A stretch of 55,887 nucleotides of DNA from contig JAGCLR010000373.1 of the NCBI GenBank assembly GCA_017646885.1, positions 1 through 55,887 of the forward strand, read 5' to 3'. Each line of letters starts with the position of its first letter. The first letter of the stretch is position 1. Shown one piece after another: positions 16,086-24,878 of this stretch. The position numbers were made by a program, and so were the translations under genes. The stretch is from Methanobrevibacter sp. (GTDB taxonomy: Archaea > Methanobacteriota > Methanobacteria > Methanobacteriales > Methanobacteriaceae). The notes beneath the pieces were generated by a model that saw only the letters and a program-made list of their open reading frames with translations, ran no database searches and had not been told where the DNA came from.

Positions 16086-16792
16086 AAAAAGTAAATAAAG
16101 ATTTTGTAGAGGTTTTAACATTAGAACAAATTATTGACAAGGTAAAATCTTGTCATCCAGGATCATTCCACACTGTTACCATTTTAGATGGCAAGCCTCA
16201 AGAGCTTGGTGATGGCTCAACATTATACACAACAGAAACATTACATGTGCGCTTCCATGTAAATTATGGAAATACACCACATATTATGTTTAGAAATTTG
16301 ATAAACCTAGCAATCACACCAGAAGAGATTGCTACATGTCAAAAAATCTATGAGAAATTAAAACACAGAAATTTAATTTCAAAAAGAACTATGGCAACTT
16401 TTGAAAAGAAGGTTGATATGGTGGCAAAAGGTATAAAAATACCAGAGCCATCAAAAGAAAAAGAAATTAAAGAAAAGACAAAGGATACTAAATATCCGTT
16501 TATAATATATTATGAAAATGGAACAGTGTCTTTAATGTGTTTTAACTCTTGGCAAAACACAATTAAAAATAAAAAAGGTCATTCTTTTGAATTTAAAGAA
16601 AGAGGAATAGACTTTAGATGCTTCTTAAAATTGAAATCTGGAGATGTATATGAATCACTTCCAGGAACAGAAAAAGAAGAGAAGATGTTAGCAAAAGCTA
16701 GAGCTGATGCTAGATTACTCGCCAGCAAAAAAGGAGGTGGTGAAGCTTCGGTTTATACACCAAGTATAAACAATATTATTGACATAAGATAG
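16082..16792 (+). CDS. Unknown protein upstream of the VWA/MoxR genes
   Basis: 236 residues with a Lys/Glu-rich linker near 130-145 joining two domains. The N-terminal domain contains TTETLHVRFHVNYGNTPHIM; the C-terminus is Ala/Lys-rich. No family recognised. It is coupled upstream of and 16 nt before the VWA gene, so may belong to the same complex. Confidence 0.7.
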   Translation: MKKVNKDFVEVLTLEQIIDKVKSCHPGSFHTVTILDGKPQELGDGSTLYTTETLHVRFHVNYGNTPHIMFRNLINLAITPEEIATCQKIYEKLKHRNLISKRTMATFEKKVDMVAKGIKIPEPSKEKEIKEKTKDTKYPFIIYYENGTVSLMCFNSWQNTIKNKKGHSFEFKERGIDFRCFLKLKSGDVYESLPGTEKEEKMLAKARADARLLASKKGGGEASVYTPSINNIIDIR

Positions 16793-16808
16793 AAAGGAGA
16801 ACAAAATT

Positions 16809-18686
16809 ATGGCAACAATAAAATGGACTAAATTCTTAGCGACTTTCTATAATGAAATACTAAGAGAAAAATTCAAAACTGAGTTACTATTCCTTAGTGG
16901 CTCAAAAATGAATGTAGGTATTACATTTGTTGTTAAACAACAAGGTACCTACACTACCCTAGTGGGTAAAGAGAAAAATAAGTTTTTGATATCTCTTGGT
17001 GGTGGAGATACCAAAGATTTCGTTGGTATTCCAGATACTATCAGTAGTAAAAAGGTAGTAATGGGTTTACTACCAGATATCATCAAAGCAATGAATGCCC
17101 AATTTAAGCATGAGTTTGGGCATGACAAATTTACAGATATGTTCTGTAGAGCTATACAAGAATATAAGGAACCAAAATATATTCCTTTTATTCATAGCAC
17201 TTTCAATATCTTGGAAGACCAAGTAATTGAATACTGCATGGAAAAACTCTATGAGAGAGATTTCCCTAGAGAAATCAATCCAAGAGTTTATTTCAATTTC
17301 CTAAAAGAAAGAGTTTTTATGCCTAAAGCAGAAGACTACAAAGATGATGGAAATATTACAGGATTCTTAAATTATTTATTATATTTCTTCAGAGTTGGAG
17401 AAAAGAATATTAAAGAAGAGTGTGCAATCTTCAACAAGTACAGAAAAGACATTATGCCTTTCCTTAAAAATATCATCGGAGAGCCTGATGGCACTCAAAG
17501 AATCTATAAAACAATTGAATTCTGTGAATGGATGATAGAAAACATTAAAGAATTTAATTGGGATGAAGTAGATACCACAACCATTCCTGAACCAGGTGAA
17601 GTTGCTGGAAAATTTGGAGGAGGTCGTGTTCCAACAGGTTACGCTCCAGAAAAAGGATTTAAAGGAGCTGATAAGGAAGTGCCTTCAGAAAAACCTGAAG
17701 ATGAAAAGTCTGATGAAGAAGATCCAGAAGATGAAAAGGACGAAGAGGACGACAAACTCGAAGAAGAAAGAGTTGAATCAATGCTCAATGAAGACCAACT
17801 TAATGAAGTCTTCAATGATATGTTGTTCGACGTCCAAGAACACGAATGGGTCGTTGCTAAAGACGAATTCGAAGTAATGGATAATACTATTGTTGACCAA
17901 ATCAACGACGATATTAATCATTATTCGGGTGTCATCAATGATATTGCTAAGTTTTTAAATACCTTCAAAGGTAGAATAAAACCTATAAGTAGAGGTGGAT
18001 TCTACTCGGGTAAGATTGATATGAGAAAACTTATTAAAGAAGAAATTAGAGGTTCTTGTGATACCAACTTCTTCAAAAGAAAAATCATCAGAGGAAAAGA
18101 CGCAGATTTATGTGTGTCTTTACTAACAGATAACTCTGGTTCAATGGAAGGAAGAAAGTCTGTCATTTGTGCTAAGGCAGCTCTAGCATTGGCACAAGCA
18201 TGTGATTGGAGCCATATACCGTTTGAGGTAAATGCGTTTACTAAAACGCAAGATAGTTTTGACGGTATTTCTATCACCATTGTAGAAAAGTCTTTTGATG
18301 ATGATTTTGAAAAAGCAAAACCATACTTTGCTATCAATGATTATTCAAAAATCAAAGCTTTATCACCTAATAAAAATATACCTACTTTCTATGGTAACTC
18401 AGAAGAGGTTAATATGTTCCATATAGGTGAGAAGTTCAAGAGAGTAAAACATAAGACAAAATTAATGTTTGTTTTATGTGATGGAGCCACAACAGGTTCT
18501 AGAGATGATTTAAGAAAAGTTATCTTAGGTCTTCAAAGTGAAGGTATTGTTGTTATAGGAATAGGAATCCTAGACAACGGTGTAGCTGGTATCTATGACA
18601 ACTACAAAGTCTTCAGCACAGTGGAGCAATTAGAGACAGAGTTAGCTCCGTATTTAATAGATACTTTGTCTCAATATGCAATATAA
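16809..18686 (+). CDS. VWA-domain protein with metallopeptidase-like HEFGH motif (CobT-like)
   Basis: The 625-residue protein has HEFGH at 101-105 and NILEDQVIE at 133-141, the zinc-ligand pattern of the peptidase-like domain found in some VWA proteins. A very acidic linker follows (about 290-325). The C-terminus is a von Willebrand A domain whose MIDAS DNSGSM starts at about residue 441. Together with the AAA ATPase next door it forms a MoxR/VWA chaperone pair, similar to CobS/CobT-like pairs seen in other phages. It probably remodels or inserts a metal into a client protein; the target is unknown. Confidence 0.8.
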   Translation: MATIKWTKFLATFYNEILREKFKTELLFLSGSKMNVGITFVVKQQGTYTTLVGKEKNKFLISLGGGDTKDFVGIPDTISSKKVVMGLLPDIIKAMNAQFKHEFGHDKFTDMFCRAIQEYKEPKYIPFIHSTFNILEDQVIEYCMEKLYERDFPREINPRVYFNFLKERVFMPKAEDYKDDGNITGFLNYLLYFFRVGEKNIKEECAIFNKYRKDIMPFLKNIIGEPDGTQRIYKTIEFCEWMIENIKEFNWDEVDTTTIPEPGEVAGKFGGGRVPTGYAPEKGFKGADKEVPSEKPEDEKSDEEDPEDEKDEEDDKLEEERVESMLNEDQLNEVFNDMLFDVQEHEWVVAKDEFEVMDNTIVDQINDDINHYSGVINDIAKFLNTFKGRIKPISRGGFYSGKIDMRKLIKEEIRGSCDTNFFKRKIIRGKDADLCVSLLTDNSGSMEGRKSVICAKAALALAQACDWSHIPFEVNAFTKTQDSFDGISITIVEKSFDDDFEKAKPYFAINDYSKIKALSPNKNIPTFYGNSEEVNMFHIGEKFKRVKHKTKLMFVLCDGATTGSRDDLRKVILGLQSEGIVVIGIGILDNGVAGIYDNYKVFSTVEQLETELAPYLIDTLSQYAI

Positions 18687-18703
18687 TATAGGAGGATAGA
18701 AAA

Positions 18704-20200
18704 ATGAGAAAAGAAACATTAATCAATAATTTAAAGAAAGGTGCAATCGCATTTGCAACACTAAAAGGAGAAGAAACATATTTACTATGTTTAATTAGTA
18801 AAAAGGTAAATTACTTTATACCTTTATTAAGAAACAAAGGAATTGGATCTGCATATATAGATCCAGAATTAATTGATGACTTACAATATGAAAATTTAAG
18901 TTCATTAATTAATTTATTAAATGAAACTAAGATTTTATATCCAGTTAAGTTTACACCTAAGTACATGAAAGTCAAAGAAGACTTTGAAAAAGAGGTTGTA
19001 GATTTTGCCAGACCAGCTGGCATTGACTATCAAATGCCTCATAATATAAAAGAAATTCTTGAAAAAGAAGGCTATGTGGTAAACATAGCTACAGGAGGAG
19101 CATATCCTTATAAGAAGAGAGATTATGGAACTCAAATTGAAGAGAATCCAGAATTCAAACTTCAATATGAAAAGGAGAAAGCTCAATTAGAGAAAGATGG
19201 TATTACTTATGAAAAGTTACCAACTTCTGTAAAAATCAATTATGAAACTGTCACAGCAGGTGCATTTGATGGTATCTTATTTGTAGGTGGTACAGGAACA
19301 GGTAAGACTAAAACAACAGAATTATTAGCTTGTCTATCTAAAGCTCATAGAGAAGATATTCAGCTAACTGGAGATTCTGTGGTTGAGGACTTAGAAGGAA
19401 GATTCATTCCTGATGATAGACCTGGAGCTCAAACAAAGGCTCGTTTCATTGAAGGACCATTGTTAAAAGCTTATTATCTTGGATATGTCATCACAATTCA
19501 AGAAGTAAACAATGCACAAGCAGGTGTGTTGAGCTGTTTGAATAAGTATCTAGATGGTACTTTACAAATTACTGTCAATGATAAAATATATCATAGACAT
19601 CCAAATTTTGTCACTTATATGACAATGAATCCAGGTTTTGAAGGAACTCTTCAATTAAATGGTTCGTTAAAGAATCGTTTCAGTATCGTTCACATGCCAA
19701 GTTGGCCAATTGAAAAGTACTGCGATGTTCTTGAAGCTTACAGTACTAAGCTTGGTCATAAGATGAACAAGAAATTCTTCAGAGAATTGTTAGAATATGC
19801 TTCAATGATTCAAAAAGATGGAACAGGAAGTAAATGGCATGAAGATTTTGAAACATCTATCAGAAATGCTACAAGATTATTAGACACAATCTTGTTAAAA
19901 CCTAGAACATTTGATGAGTTTGCAGAAGCAATTCATAGTCAATATACAGGTTTGTTATCTTTGGATAATAATAACTGTGAAAAGCTAGAGCAATTCAAAC
20001 AAGAAGATACTGTCTTAAATTATCTTAAGAAGTTGTATGAAATGTATGACTTCTCAGAAATTGCAGAGGCAAAAACAGAAGTGGAAAACTTCGATGACTT
20101 GTTTGTTTCTGAAGAAGAAGAAAAAGAATCTGACGCAGTTGAAGACGACAGAAAGAAAGCTATGTCTAAGTTAGTTGACAAATTTGGTTTAGATGAATAA
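18704..20200 (+). CDS. MoxR-type AAA+ ATPase (CobS-like)
   Basis: Residues about 193-202 give a Walker A (GGTGTGKTKT) and YVITIQEVNNA near 265 the Walker B region, followed by MTMNPGFEGTLQLNGSLKNRF, a sensor-1/arginine-finger segment typical of MoxR/CobS ATPases. The first 180 residues are a family-unknown N-terminal domain and the C-terminus is acidic. It starts 17 nt after the VWA gene behind AGGAGG, so the two are made together, presumably as an ATPase and its substrate adaptor. Confidence 0.85.
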   Translation: MRKETLINNLKKGAIAFATLKGEETYLLCLISKKVNYFIPLLRNKGIGSAYIDPELIDDLQYENLSSLINLLNETKILYPVKFTPKYMKVKEDFEKEVVDFARPAGIDYQMPHNIKEILEKEGYVVNIATGGAYPYKKRDYGTQIEENPEFKLQYEKEKAQLEKDGITYEKLPTSVKINYETVTAGAFDGILFVGGTGTGKTKTTELLACLSKAHREDIQLTGDSVVEDLEGRFIPDDRPGAQTKARFIEGPLLKAYYLGYVITIQEVNNAQAGVLSCLNKYLDGTLQITVNDKIYHRHPNFVTYMTMNPGFEGTLQLNGSLKNRFSIVHMPSWPIEKYCDVLEAYSTKLGHKMNKKFFRELLEYASMIQKDGTGSKWHEDFETSIRNATRLLDTILLKPRTFDEFAEAIHSQYTGLLSLDNNNCEKLEQFKQEDTVLNYLKKLYEMYDFSEIAEAKTEVENFDDLFVSEEEEKESDAVEDDRKKAMSKLVDKFGLDE

Positions 20201-20215
20201 TAGGAGGAAAGAAAT

Positions 20216-20803
20216 ATGGCTAAAAGAAAACAAATAATAACAGTAAAAACAAATGAATTCAAGTTAGGTGATATCTTAATGAATATCAAAGGAACTCCAA
20301 CAAAGTTCCAGATTGCTGCGATGACAAAAGTCAAGAAGGCAATCGAGAAGGTTAGTACAGACCTTGCTCAGTTAAAGGCAATGTATGAAACAATAGAGCA
20401 AAACATCGTAACAGCTAGTTATGATGATGTAATCGACAAAATGATGAAGGAGGGTGATGTATCGTCACCCGACCTTCCAGTTGTGGTAAGCATTGAGGAT
20501 AAAGACGGAAGCATTTACGAGGTGGCTATCAAAAAAGCTACAGAAGAATCTTTCGAAATAAATCCTTCTCTATCTAGTGGTGATACATTCGACGCTTTAG
20601 ATCCTAAATACAAAAAAGTAACAGAGTCTTTAGATAAAAAACTTATCAAAGATGAGTTTGAAAGTGGCGTGTTACCTCCAGCGTTGGCAATGTTCTGTGA
20701 AAAGAATGTTATTGAAGGTGTCACAAAACTAAGTAAACCAAAGTTGATTAGTGGACCTACTACTCCTGCTGAAGAAGATATTAAGGATGAGAAGGAGGAA
20801 TAG
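20216..20803 (+). CDS. Unknown protein linked to the MoxR/VWA pair
   Basis: 195 residues with a coiled-coil-like middle (KKAIEKVSTDLAQLKAMYETIEQ) and acidic ends. It starts 15 nt after the ATPase gene behind AGGAGGAAAG, so may be the third partner or the client. No family recognised. Confidence 0.7.
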   Translation: MAKRKQIITVKTNEFKLGDILMNIKGTPTKFQIAAMTKVKKAIEKVSTDLAQLKAMYETIEQNIVTASYDDVIDKMMKEGDVSSPDLPVVVSIEDKDGSIYEVAIKKATEESFEINPSLSSGDTFDALDPKYKKVTESLDKKLIKDEFESGVLPPALAMFCEKNVIEGVTKLSKPKLISGPTTPAEEDIKDEKEE

Positions 20804-20806
20804 ATT

Positions 20807-21025
20807 ATGATAGAACCACACAAGATGGAACTCACTAATTTAAAAAGTGAGATTGAGCACATGAATATGATTATTTCTGGAGTTAGGCTTTCAATAGACT
20901 ACTCTAGGAATAAAAATCAAAAAGAAAAGCTTCGACAAAAAGAAGCTTTCTTGATGAAAAGATTAAATACTTTAAAATCTAAAAAGAAGCAACTTGAAAA
21001 AAGAAAAACAAACTATGTTTTTTAA
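20807..21025 (+). CDS. Small coiled-coil protein
   Basis: 72 residues, almost entirely helical and Lys-rich (KLRQKEAFLMKRLNTLKSKK), with heptad-like Leu spacing. Behind AAGGAGGAATAG. Function unknown. Confidence 0.7.
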   Translation: MIEPHKMELTNLKSEIEHMNMIISGVRLSIDYSRNKNQKEKLRQKEAFLMKRLNTLKSKKKQLEKRKTNYVF

Positions 21026-21041
21026 AATGGAGGTGATATAG

Positions 21042-21455
21042 GTGAGAATAGTTGAAGTTCGTTTCCGAGGATCTACAAAGATTTACAAATATTTATTGTT
21101 AAATCCTAGTAATTTCAAAATTGATTATACGAAAAACTTAAATTATATGTATGGTGCAGACACAGAGTATAGTTATACAGTATTTTTAGAAATTGTTTCA
21201 ACCTATCCAGTTGAAGAACTTCCGTCTATTGTAAGTTCTCAAATTGTTGTAGTTGATAACAATAATAATGTATTGATTCAACAACTTGGTGCTGTTTTTA
21301 AAATACCAGAAAAGACACCTAATTCAAAACTTCTAAAAGAAGATAAAACAGAAACAGAAGTAAAAACAAAAATTAAAAGCGGTAAACATGATGCTGGTTT
21401 TTATAGATCTATTTATGAAACTGCTTTTTCTGTAATAAATAAAAGTAGGAGGTAA
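21042..21455 (+). CDS. Unknown protein, GTG start
   Basis: The start is GTG 21042, the only in-frame start correctly spaced from GGAGGTGATATAG. The 137-residue protein begins MRIVEVRFRGSTKIYKYLL, fits an all-beta N-terminal domain and ends with a basic tail. No family recognised. Confidence 0.65.
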   Translation: MRIVEVRFRGSTKIYKYLLLNPSNFKIDYTKNLNYMYGADTEYSYTVFLEIVSTYPVEELPSIVSSQIVVVDNNNNVLIQQLGAVFKIPEKTPNSKLLKEDKTETEVKTKIKSGKHDAGFYRSIYETAFSVINKSRR

Positions 21456-21460
21456 AAAAG

Positions 21461-21859
21461 ATGACATTAGAAGAATATGCTGTTAAAACTATTGAGGAAT
21501 TAAAAAACAAGAAAACTGAATATGAGGTTGCTATACAACAACTGCAAGCAGAACTAAAGAATGCCAAGCAGGTTATTCAATCTCAAAGAAGAAATCTAGA
21601 TTTCATAAAGCAACGCTTGGGTAAAGCGTCAAAGGATGTAAAAGAAGATCACTTTGCTAGAAAGGGATATATAAGTATTACTGTGTCAGATTCTTGGAAA
21701 GATGAGGGTGACCCTCTAACAAAAGAAGAACAAGACAACAGAAACTTCTTTGATTGGTTAGGTCAAATTCATAGAGAATATTTGGCAGAGTGTGAAAGAT
21801 TAAAAAAGGAAAAAGAAAAAGAAGAAAAACTTGAAGAGGCTGGTGAGACAGATGAATAA
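21461..21859 (+). CDS. Coiled-coil protein
   Basis: 132 residues with two long charged helices (VAIQQLQAELKNAKQVIQSQRR and a Lys/Glu C-terminal helix). A DPLTKEEQDNRNFF stretch lies between. Overlaps the next start by eight bases. Confidence 0.7.
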   Translation: MTLEEYAVKTIEELKNKKTEYEVAIQQLQAELKNAKQVIQSQRRNLDFIKQRLGKASKDVKEDHFARKGYISITVSDSWKDEGDPLTKEEQDNRNFFDWLGQIHREYLAECERLKKEKEKEEKLEEAGETDE

Positions 21860-22112
21860 AGTTAAGTTCAGCGGTAAAATAGAAAATGTTCTAGACTTCA
21901 AAGACTACTTCTATGTTACATTGAAAGAAAATGGCGCTACATTTGAATTGAAAATTAACAAAGATACAAAAGATTTAGATTTATTTGCTTCAATGAAAGT
22001 GGGTATGATCTTATCTGTTAATGGAGAACTAGAGCCTGTTACAATACTACATAGTAGTTTATTGTATCATGTTAAAGTAAATAGAATTTCAGCATTATTT
22101 TATCCAGGATAA
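21852..22112 (+). CDS. Small beta-rich protein, possible OB fold
   Basis: Start at ATG 21852 inside the preceding gene. KVKFSGKIENVLDFKDYFYVTLKENG then MKVGMILSVNGEL has the strand pattern of OB-fold domains such as single-strand DNA-binding proteins. The fold call is by pattern only. Confidence 0.5.
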   Translation: MNKVKFSGKIENVLDFKDYFYVTLKENGATFELKINKDTKDLDLFASMKVGMILSVNGELEPVTILHSSLLYHVKVNRISALFYPG

Positions 22113-22125
22113 AGGAGGTGTTAAT

Positions 22126-22875
22126 ATGAATCCAATAGAAATTACCAACAATCACACTGGTAAAATGGAGGGGATTAAAAGCCTCTCCACATCTGTTCTC
22201 TTGAATGAAAGCTGTCAACGTAACAGAAAAATCACAGGAAGTATATGCTCCCATTGTTATGCAGAGAACTTAGCAAAAATGTATACGGCTCTTGGTGAGA
22301 GACTTGAAAGAAACACAAAAGAACTCACCACCAGAATGCTTAATGCGGAAGACCGTCGTATATTAAAATTAGAACTGGAGCACGAAACAATCTTCAGATT
22401 TGAGGCGTTTGGTGACTTAAACAATGAACTACAATTGAAAAATTATTTAAGGATTTGTTATATCTTTCCAAAAATAAGATTTGCGCTGTATACCAAACAG
22501 TATGGTATTGTTCAGAAGTATTTCACAACACATGATTGTCCAAAGAATCTAAATATAATTGTAAGTTCACTTAAATTGAACACCAAAGGGAAGGTCGCGG
22601 AGTGTCTTGAGAAAACGGGGAAATTCTATCCTGGACAGGTGAAGACTTTTACGGTGTACGACAAGAAGTATCTTATGGAACACCCAGAGATTAAGATTAA
22701 CTGCGGGGCGCGCTCGTGCAATAAATGTAGGGTTTGTTATCTTAAGAATGAAATCACGGAAGTCAATGAAATTTTGAAATCTGAGCGTGAAAGTACAGAG
22801 ATGATTATCAAACTTCGTGACCCTAAAGAGCGTGAAAAAGTCATAGATATATTAAGAAAATATGTGGAGGTGTAA
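22126..22875 (+). CDS. GP88-like Cys-rich protein, first copy
   Basis: CSHCYAENLA (with an upstream Cys), FRFEAFGDLNNELQLKNYL, FALYTKQYG and a C-terminal CGARSCNKCRVCYL follow the pattern of phage 'gene product 88' proteins, which look like TIM-barrel proteins with a Cys cluster that may hold an iron-sulfur centre or zinc. Function unknown in any phage. A second member sits at 33855. Strong AAAGGAGGTG site. Confidence 0.65.
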   Translation: MNPIEITNNHTGKMEGIKSLSTSVLLNESCQRNRKITGSICSHCYAENLAKMYTALGERLERNTKELTTRMLNAEDRRILKLELEHETIFRFEAFGDLNNELQLKNYLRICYIFPKIRFALYTKQYGIVQKYFTTHDCPKNLNIIVSSLKLNTKGKVAECLEKTGKFYPGQVKTFTVYDKKYLMEHPEIKINCGARSCNKCRVCYLKNEITEVNEILKSERESTEMIIKLRDPKEREKVIDILRKYVEV

Positions 22876-22876
22876 T

Positions 22877-23083
22877 ATGAAAAATGACAAGAAGATTTTA
22901 GAGCTCGTAAGAACATTAAGAGCGAAGGCAGAAGGATTCGTAGATGAAGTGGAGGCACTGGGAAACCAATGTGCCTACACGGATAGAATCGTCGAAGAAA
23001 TTATTCAGGTAGGAGAGCAACTCAAAGAGGCATACTCTCAGCAATTTTTAGGTTACAGAGGAGGAAAGAAACATGGTGAATGA
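22877..23083 (+). CDS. Small helical protein
   Basis: ATG 22877 lies one base past the previous stop and behind GGAGGTG. The 68 residues are helical and charged. TGA overlaps the next start. No family recognised. Confidence 0.65.
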   Translation: MKNDKKILELVRTLRAKAEGFVDEVEALGNQCAYTDRIVEEIIQVGEQLKEAYSQQFLGYRGGKKHGE

Positions 23084-23384
23084 AAAATTTAGAAAAGCAT
23101 TGCAGAATTATTATGAAGAAATGGAAGAAGACCTTCCAATATTGTTTGACAACCACGCATACGACAATAGTATAGTGGGAGTAACAGAAGATGGTCGAGC
23201 AGTTTATGATTATCATAAAATGGTAGAAGAATTTATGGAAGATGAAAACTGTGATGAGACTGATGCTACTGAGTGGGTTGATTATAACACAATAAGGAGT
23301 CTTGGATATGCATGTAATGGCAGAGTTGACAAGCAACCTATAATCATATCTATATCTGTAGATGATATAATGGAAAGGGGGTGA
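23073..23384 (+). CDS. Acidic unknown protein
   Basis: 103 residues behind GAGGAGGAAAGAAAC. Contains VDYNTIRSLGY. No family recognised. Confidence 0.65.
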   Translation: MVNEKFRKALQNYYEEMEEDLPILFDNHAYDNSIVGVTEDGRAVYDYHKMVEEFMEDENCDETDATEWVDYNTIRSLGYACNGRVDKQPIIISISVDDIMERG

Positions 23385-23396
23385 TTAAAGGTGGTG

Positions 23397-23939
23397 ATGG
23401 AAAAACCAAAGCTTGATTTAGAACAGAAGTATTCAAGTGCTGCAACATGCGTCAGAAAGAAGAGTGTGAAGCTCAGTAAGATTCTGGTGAAGTATTATGC
23501 AGTAGAAGGTGATTGGGTTCTAGATTGGGGTGGCGGAAAATACGACACGGCGACAGAATATCTTAAAGAACACGGGATAGTTAATGTCATCTACGACCCG
23601 TATAATCGTTCAGAATCGGAGAATCAAATTGCATTGGCGAAGATTGATTATGATTTTGTGATGATTTCTAATGTTCTAAATGTCGTTGCCGAAAGAGATG
23701 TTAGGCTAGTGATGTTGGATGATGCAAAGAAGCATCTGAAGAAAGATGGAATATTACTGGTGAAAGTCTGGGAAGGCGATGGCAGTGGAGTGTTGAAGGC
23801 CAACGAAAAGAAAAACAGTTGCCAGATGAACCAACCAATAGGGTTCTACGCATCCGAGATAGCAGCGGTATTCGGAATGGAAAATACGAATATCGTAAAA
23901 GCAGAAGGATGCAAAATAATCGAAGCAATTAAGAGATGA
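23397..23939 (+). CDS. Class I SAM-dependent methyltransferase
   Basis: VLDWGGGKYD is motif I (SAM-binding glycines), VIYDPYNR motif II, and DFVMISNVLNVV motif IV, then LKKDGILLVKVWEGDGSG. The 180-residue Rossmann domain is complete without a target-recognition domain. Similar stand-alone methyltransferases occur in phages and next to nucleic-acid modification systems; the substrate cannot be told from sequence. ATG 23397 is preferred over two GTG codons directly upstream. Confidence 0.75.
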   Translation: MEKPKLDLEQKYSSAATCVRKKSVKLSKILVKYYAVEGDWVLDWGGGKYDTATEYLKEHGIVNVIYDPYNRSESENQIALAKIDYDFVMISNVLNVVAERDVRLVMLDDAKKHLKKDGILLVKVWEGDGSGVLKANEKKNSCQMNQPIGFYASEIAAVFGMENTNIVKAEGCKIIEAIKR

Positions 23940-23961
23940 TTGCTCGGGTGAGATGCGGGAA

Positions 23962-23990
23962 GGGAGATGGAAAAAATAACTCTGTCTCCC
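23962..23990 (+). terminator. Weak terminator-like hairpin
   Basis: GGGAGA pairs with TCTCCC around a 17-nt loop with only TCTT after it. It precedes the promoter at 23993 and may separate two transcription units. Confidence 0.3.
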
Positions 23991-23992
23991 TC

Positions 23993-24021
23993 TTGACATC
24001 TTATAAGATGTATGATAGCAT
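23993..24021 (+). promoter_or_regulatory. Promoter with perfect palindromic operator
   Basis: TTGACA (23993-23998) and TAGCAT (24016-24021) are 17 bases apart. ACATCTTATAAGATGT (23996-24011), a perfect 16-bp palindrome, overlaps the -35 and fills the spacer, as a repressor site would. It would control the genes from 24044. Confidence 0.5.
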
Positions 24022-24043
24022 AAAATTATATGGAGGTGGAAAT

Positions 24044-24523
24044 ATGCATTCAAGAATATTTAAATTACAACCAGACTTTAGTTTGGACTATGAAAGAATA
24101 CATGAATATGACTTTGAGGATGACTTCCTAAGTGATGGAAGAGACTATGTGAGTGATGATGGTCCTGAAGAAGATGAGGAAAATTATAGATGGCTCGCAG
24201 AAGCTAGTGATTGGTGCGATGTTTTGGTGGAGGATGACACTTATAAACTTCGTGTTAGAAAGGATGACGCTATAAGAGAGTTGAATCGTAGAAAAGAATT
24301 AATAGAAGAATCTATGAAGGCAACTACTCCTGAGCATCCCGAAACATTTTTTGATTACAAAACAAAATTACTTTATTGCGGAGACAACTACGGATTCTGG
24401 TTCGCGATTGATGGCTGGGGCAACTATAATGAAGTAGAGCTACTGTTATGGTGCGTCAGACAGTGTAAAGATGAAGACAGTGTGTTGTTTAGGCTTGAAG
24501 GTAGTCTTGATTATCATAGTTAG
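24044..24523 (+). CDS. Acidic unknown protein
   Basis: ATG 24044 follows TGGAGGTGGAAAT; extension upstream would run through the promoter. The 159-residue protein is acidic at its N-terminus and has aromatic-rich segments (YGFWFAIDGWGNYNEVELLLW). First gene of a new unit. No family recognised. Confidence 0.65.
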   Translation: MHSRIFKLQPDFSLDYERIHEYDFEDDFLSDGRDYVSDDGPEEDEENYRWLAEASDWCDVLVEDDTYKLRVRKDDAIRELNRRKELIEESMKATTPEHPETFFDYKTKLLYCGDNYGFWFAIDGWGNYNEVELLLWCVRQCKDEDSVLFRLEGSLDYHS

Positions 24524-24541
24524 AAAAGGAGTGTGATTGAT

Positions 24542-24877
24542 ATGAAAGAAAAGAAAGAACAAAAAAGAAGTGAAGCGTGCTACGGATTGTTATATGAGAA
24601 TGCCGTAGAGAAACTAAGAAAAACGGGAATAACAGTGGTCAGTGAAGAACATTATAACGCTGCTGTTGAGAATGCGTTTAAGAAGGTTCACGGCAGAGAA
24701 AGCTGGGGACCAGATGAATTCGAGGATACAACTAGAGAAGCGTGCTGGGAACTTGCGAAATCTGTAGAGGAGCTTGTCGGATTCAAGGTGTGGATATATT
24801 ATTCACGAGGAGATGTAGCAAATCTAGAACCGAACTTATGGATTATTAAAAGAGCCGAGGTAGAGGAGGTGATGTAA
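24542..24877 (+). CDS. Unknown protein
   Basis: 111 residues; ATG 24542 chosen because a GTG at 24533 overlaps the Shine-Dalgarno. Mixed helical with FKVWIYYSRGD near the end. No family recognised. Confidence 0.65.
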   Translation: MKEKKEQKRSEACYGLLYENAVEKLRKTGITVVSEEHYNAAVENAFKKVHGRESWGPDEFEDTTREACWELAKSVEELVGFKVWIYYSRGDVANLEPNLWIIKRAEVEEVM

Positions 24878-24878
24878 A

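Noticed and set aside
17639..18337. Minus-strand frames opposite the VWA gene
   Set aside because: Ser-rich shadows of the acidic linker and VWA domain.
23701..24053. Minus-strand frames opposite the methyltransferase gene
   Set aside because: No ribosome sites; shadows of a well-supported plus-strand gene.
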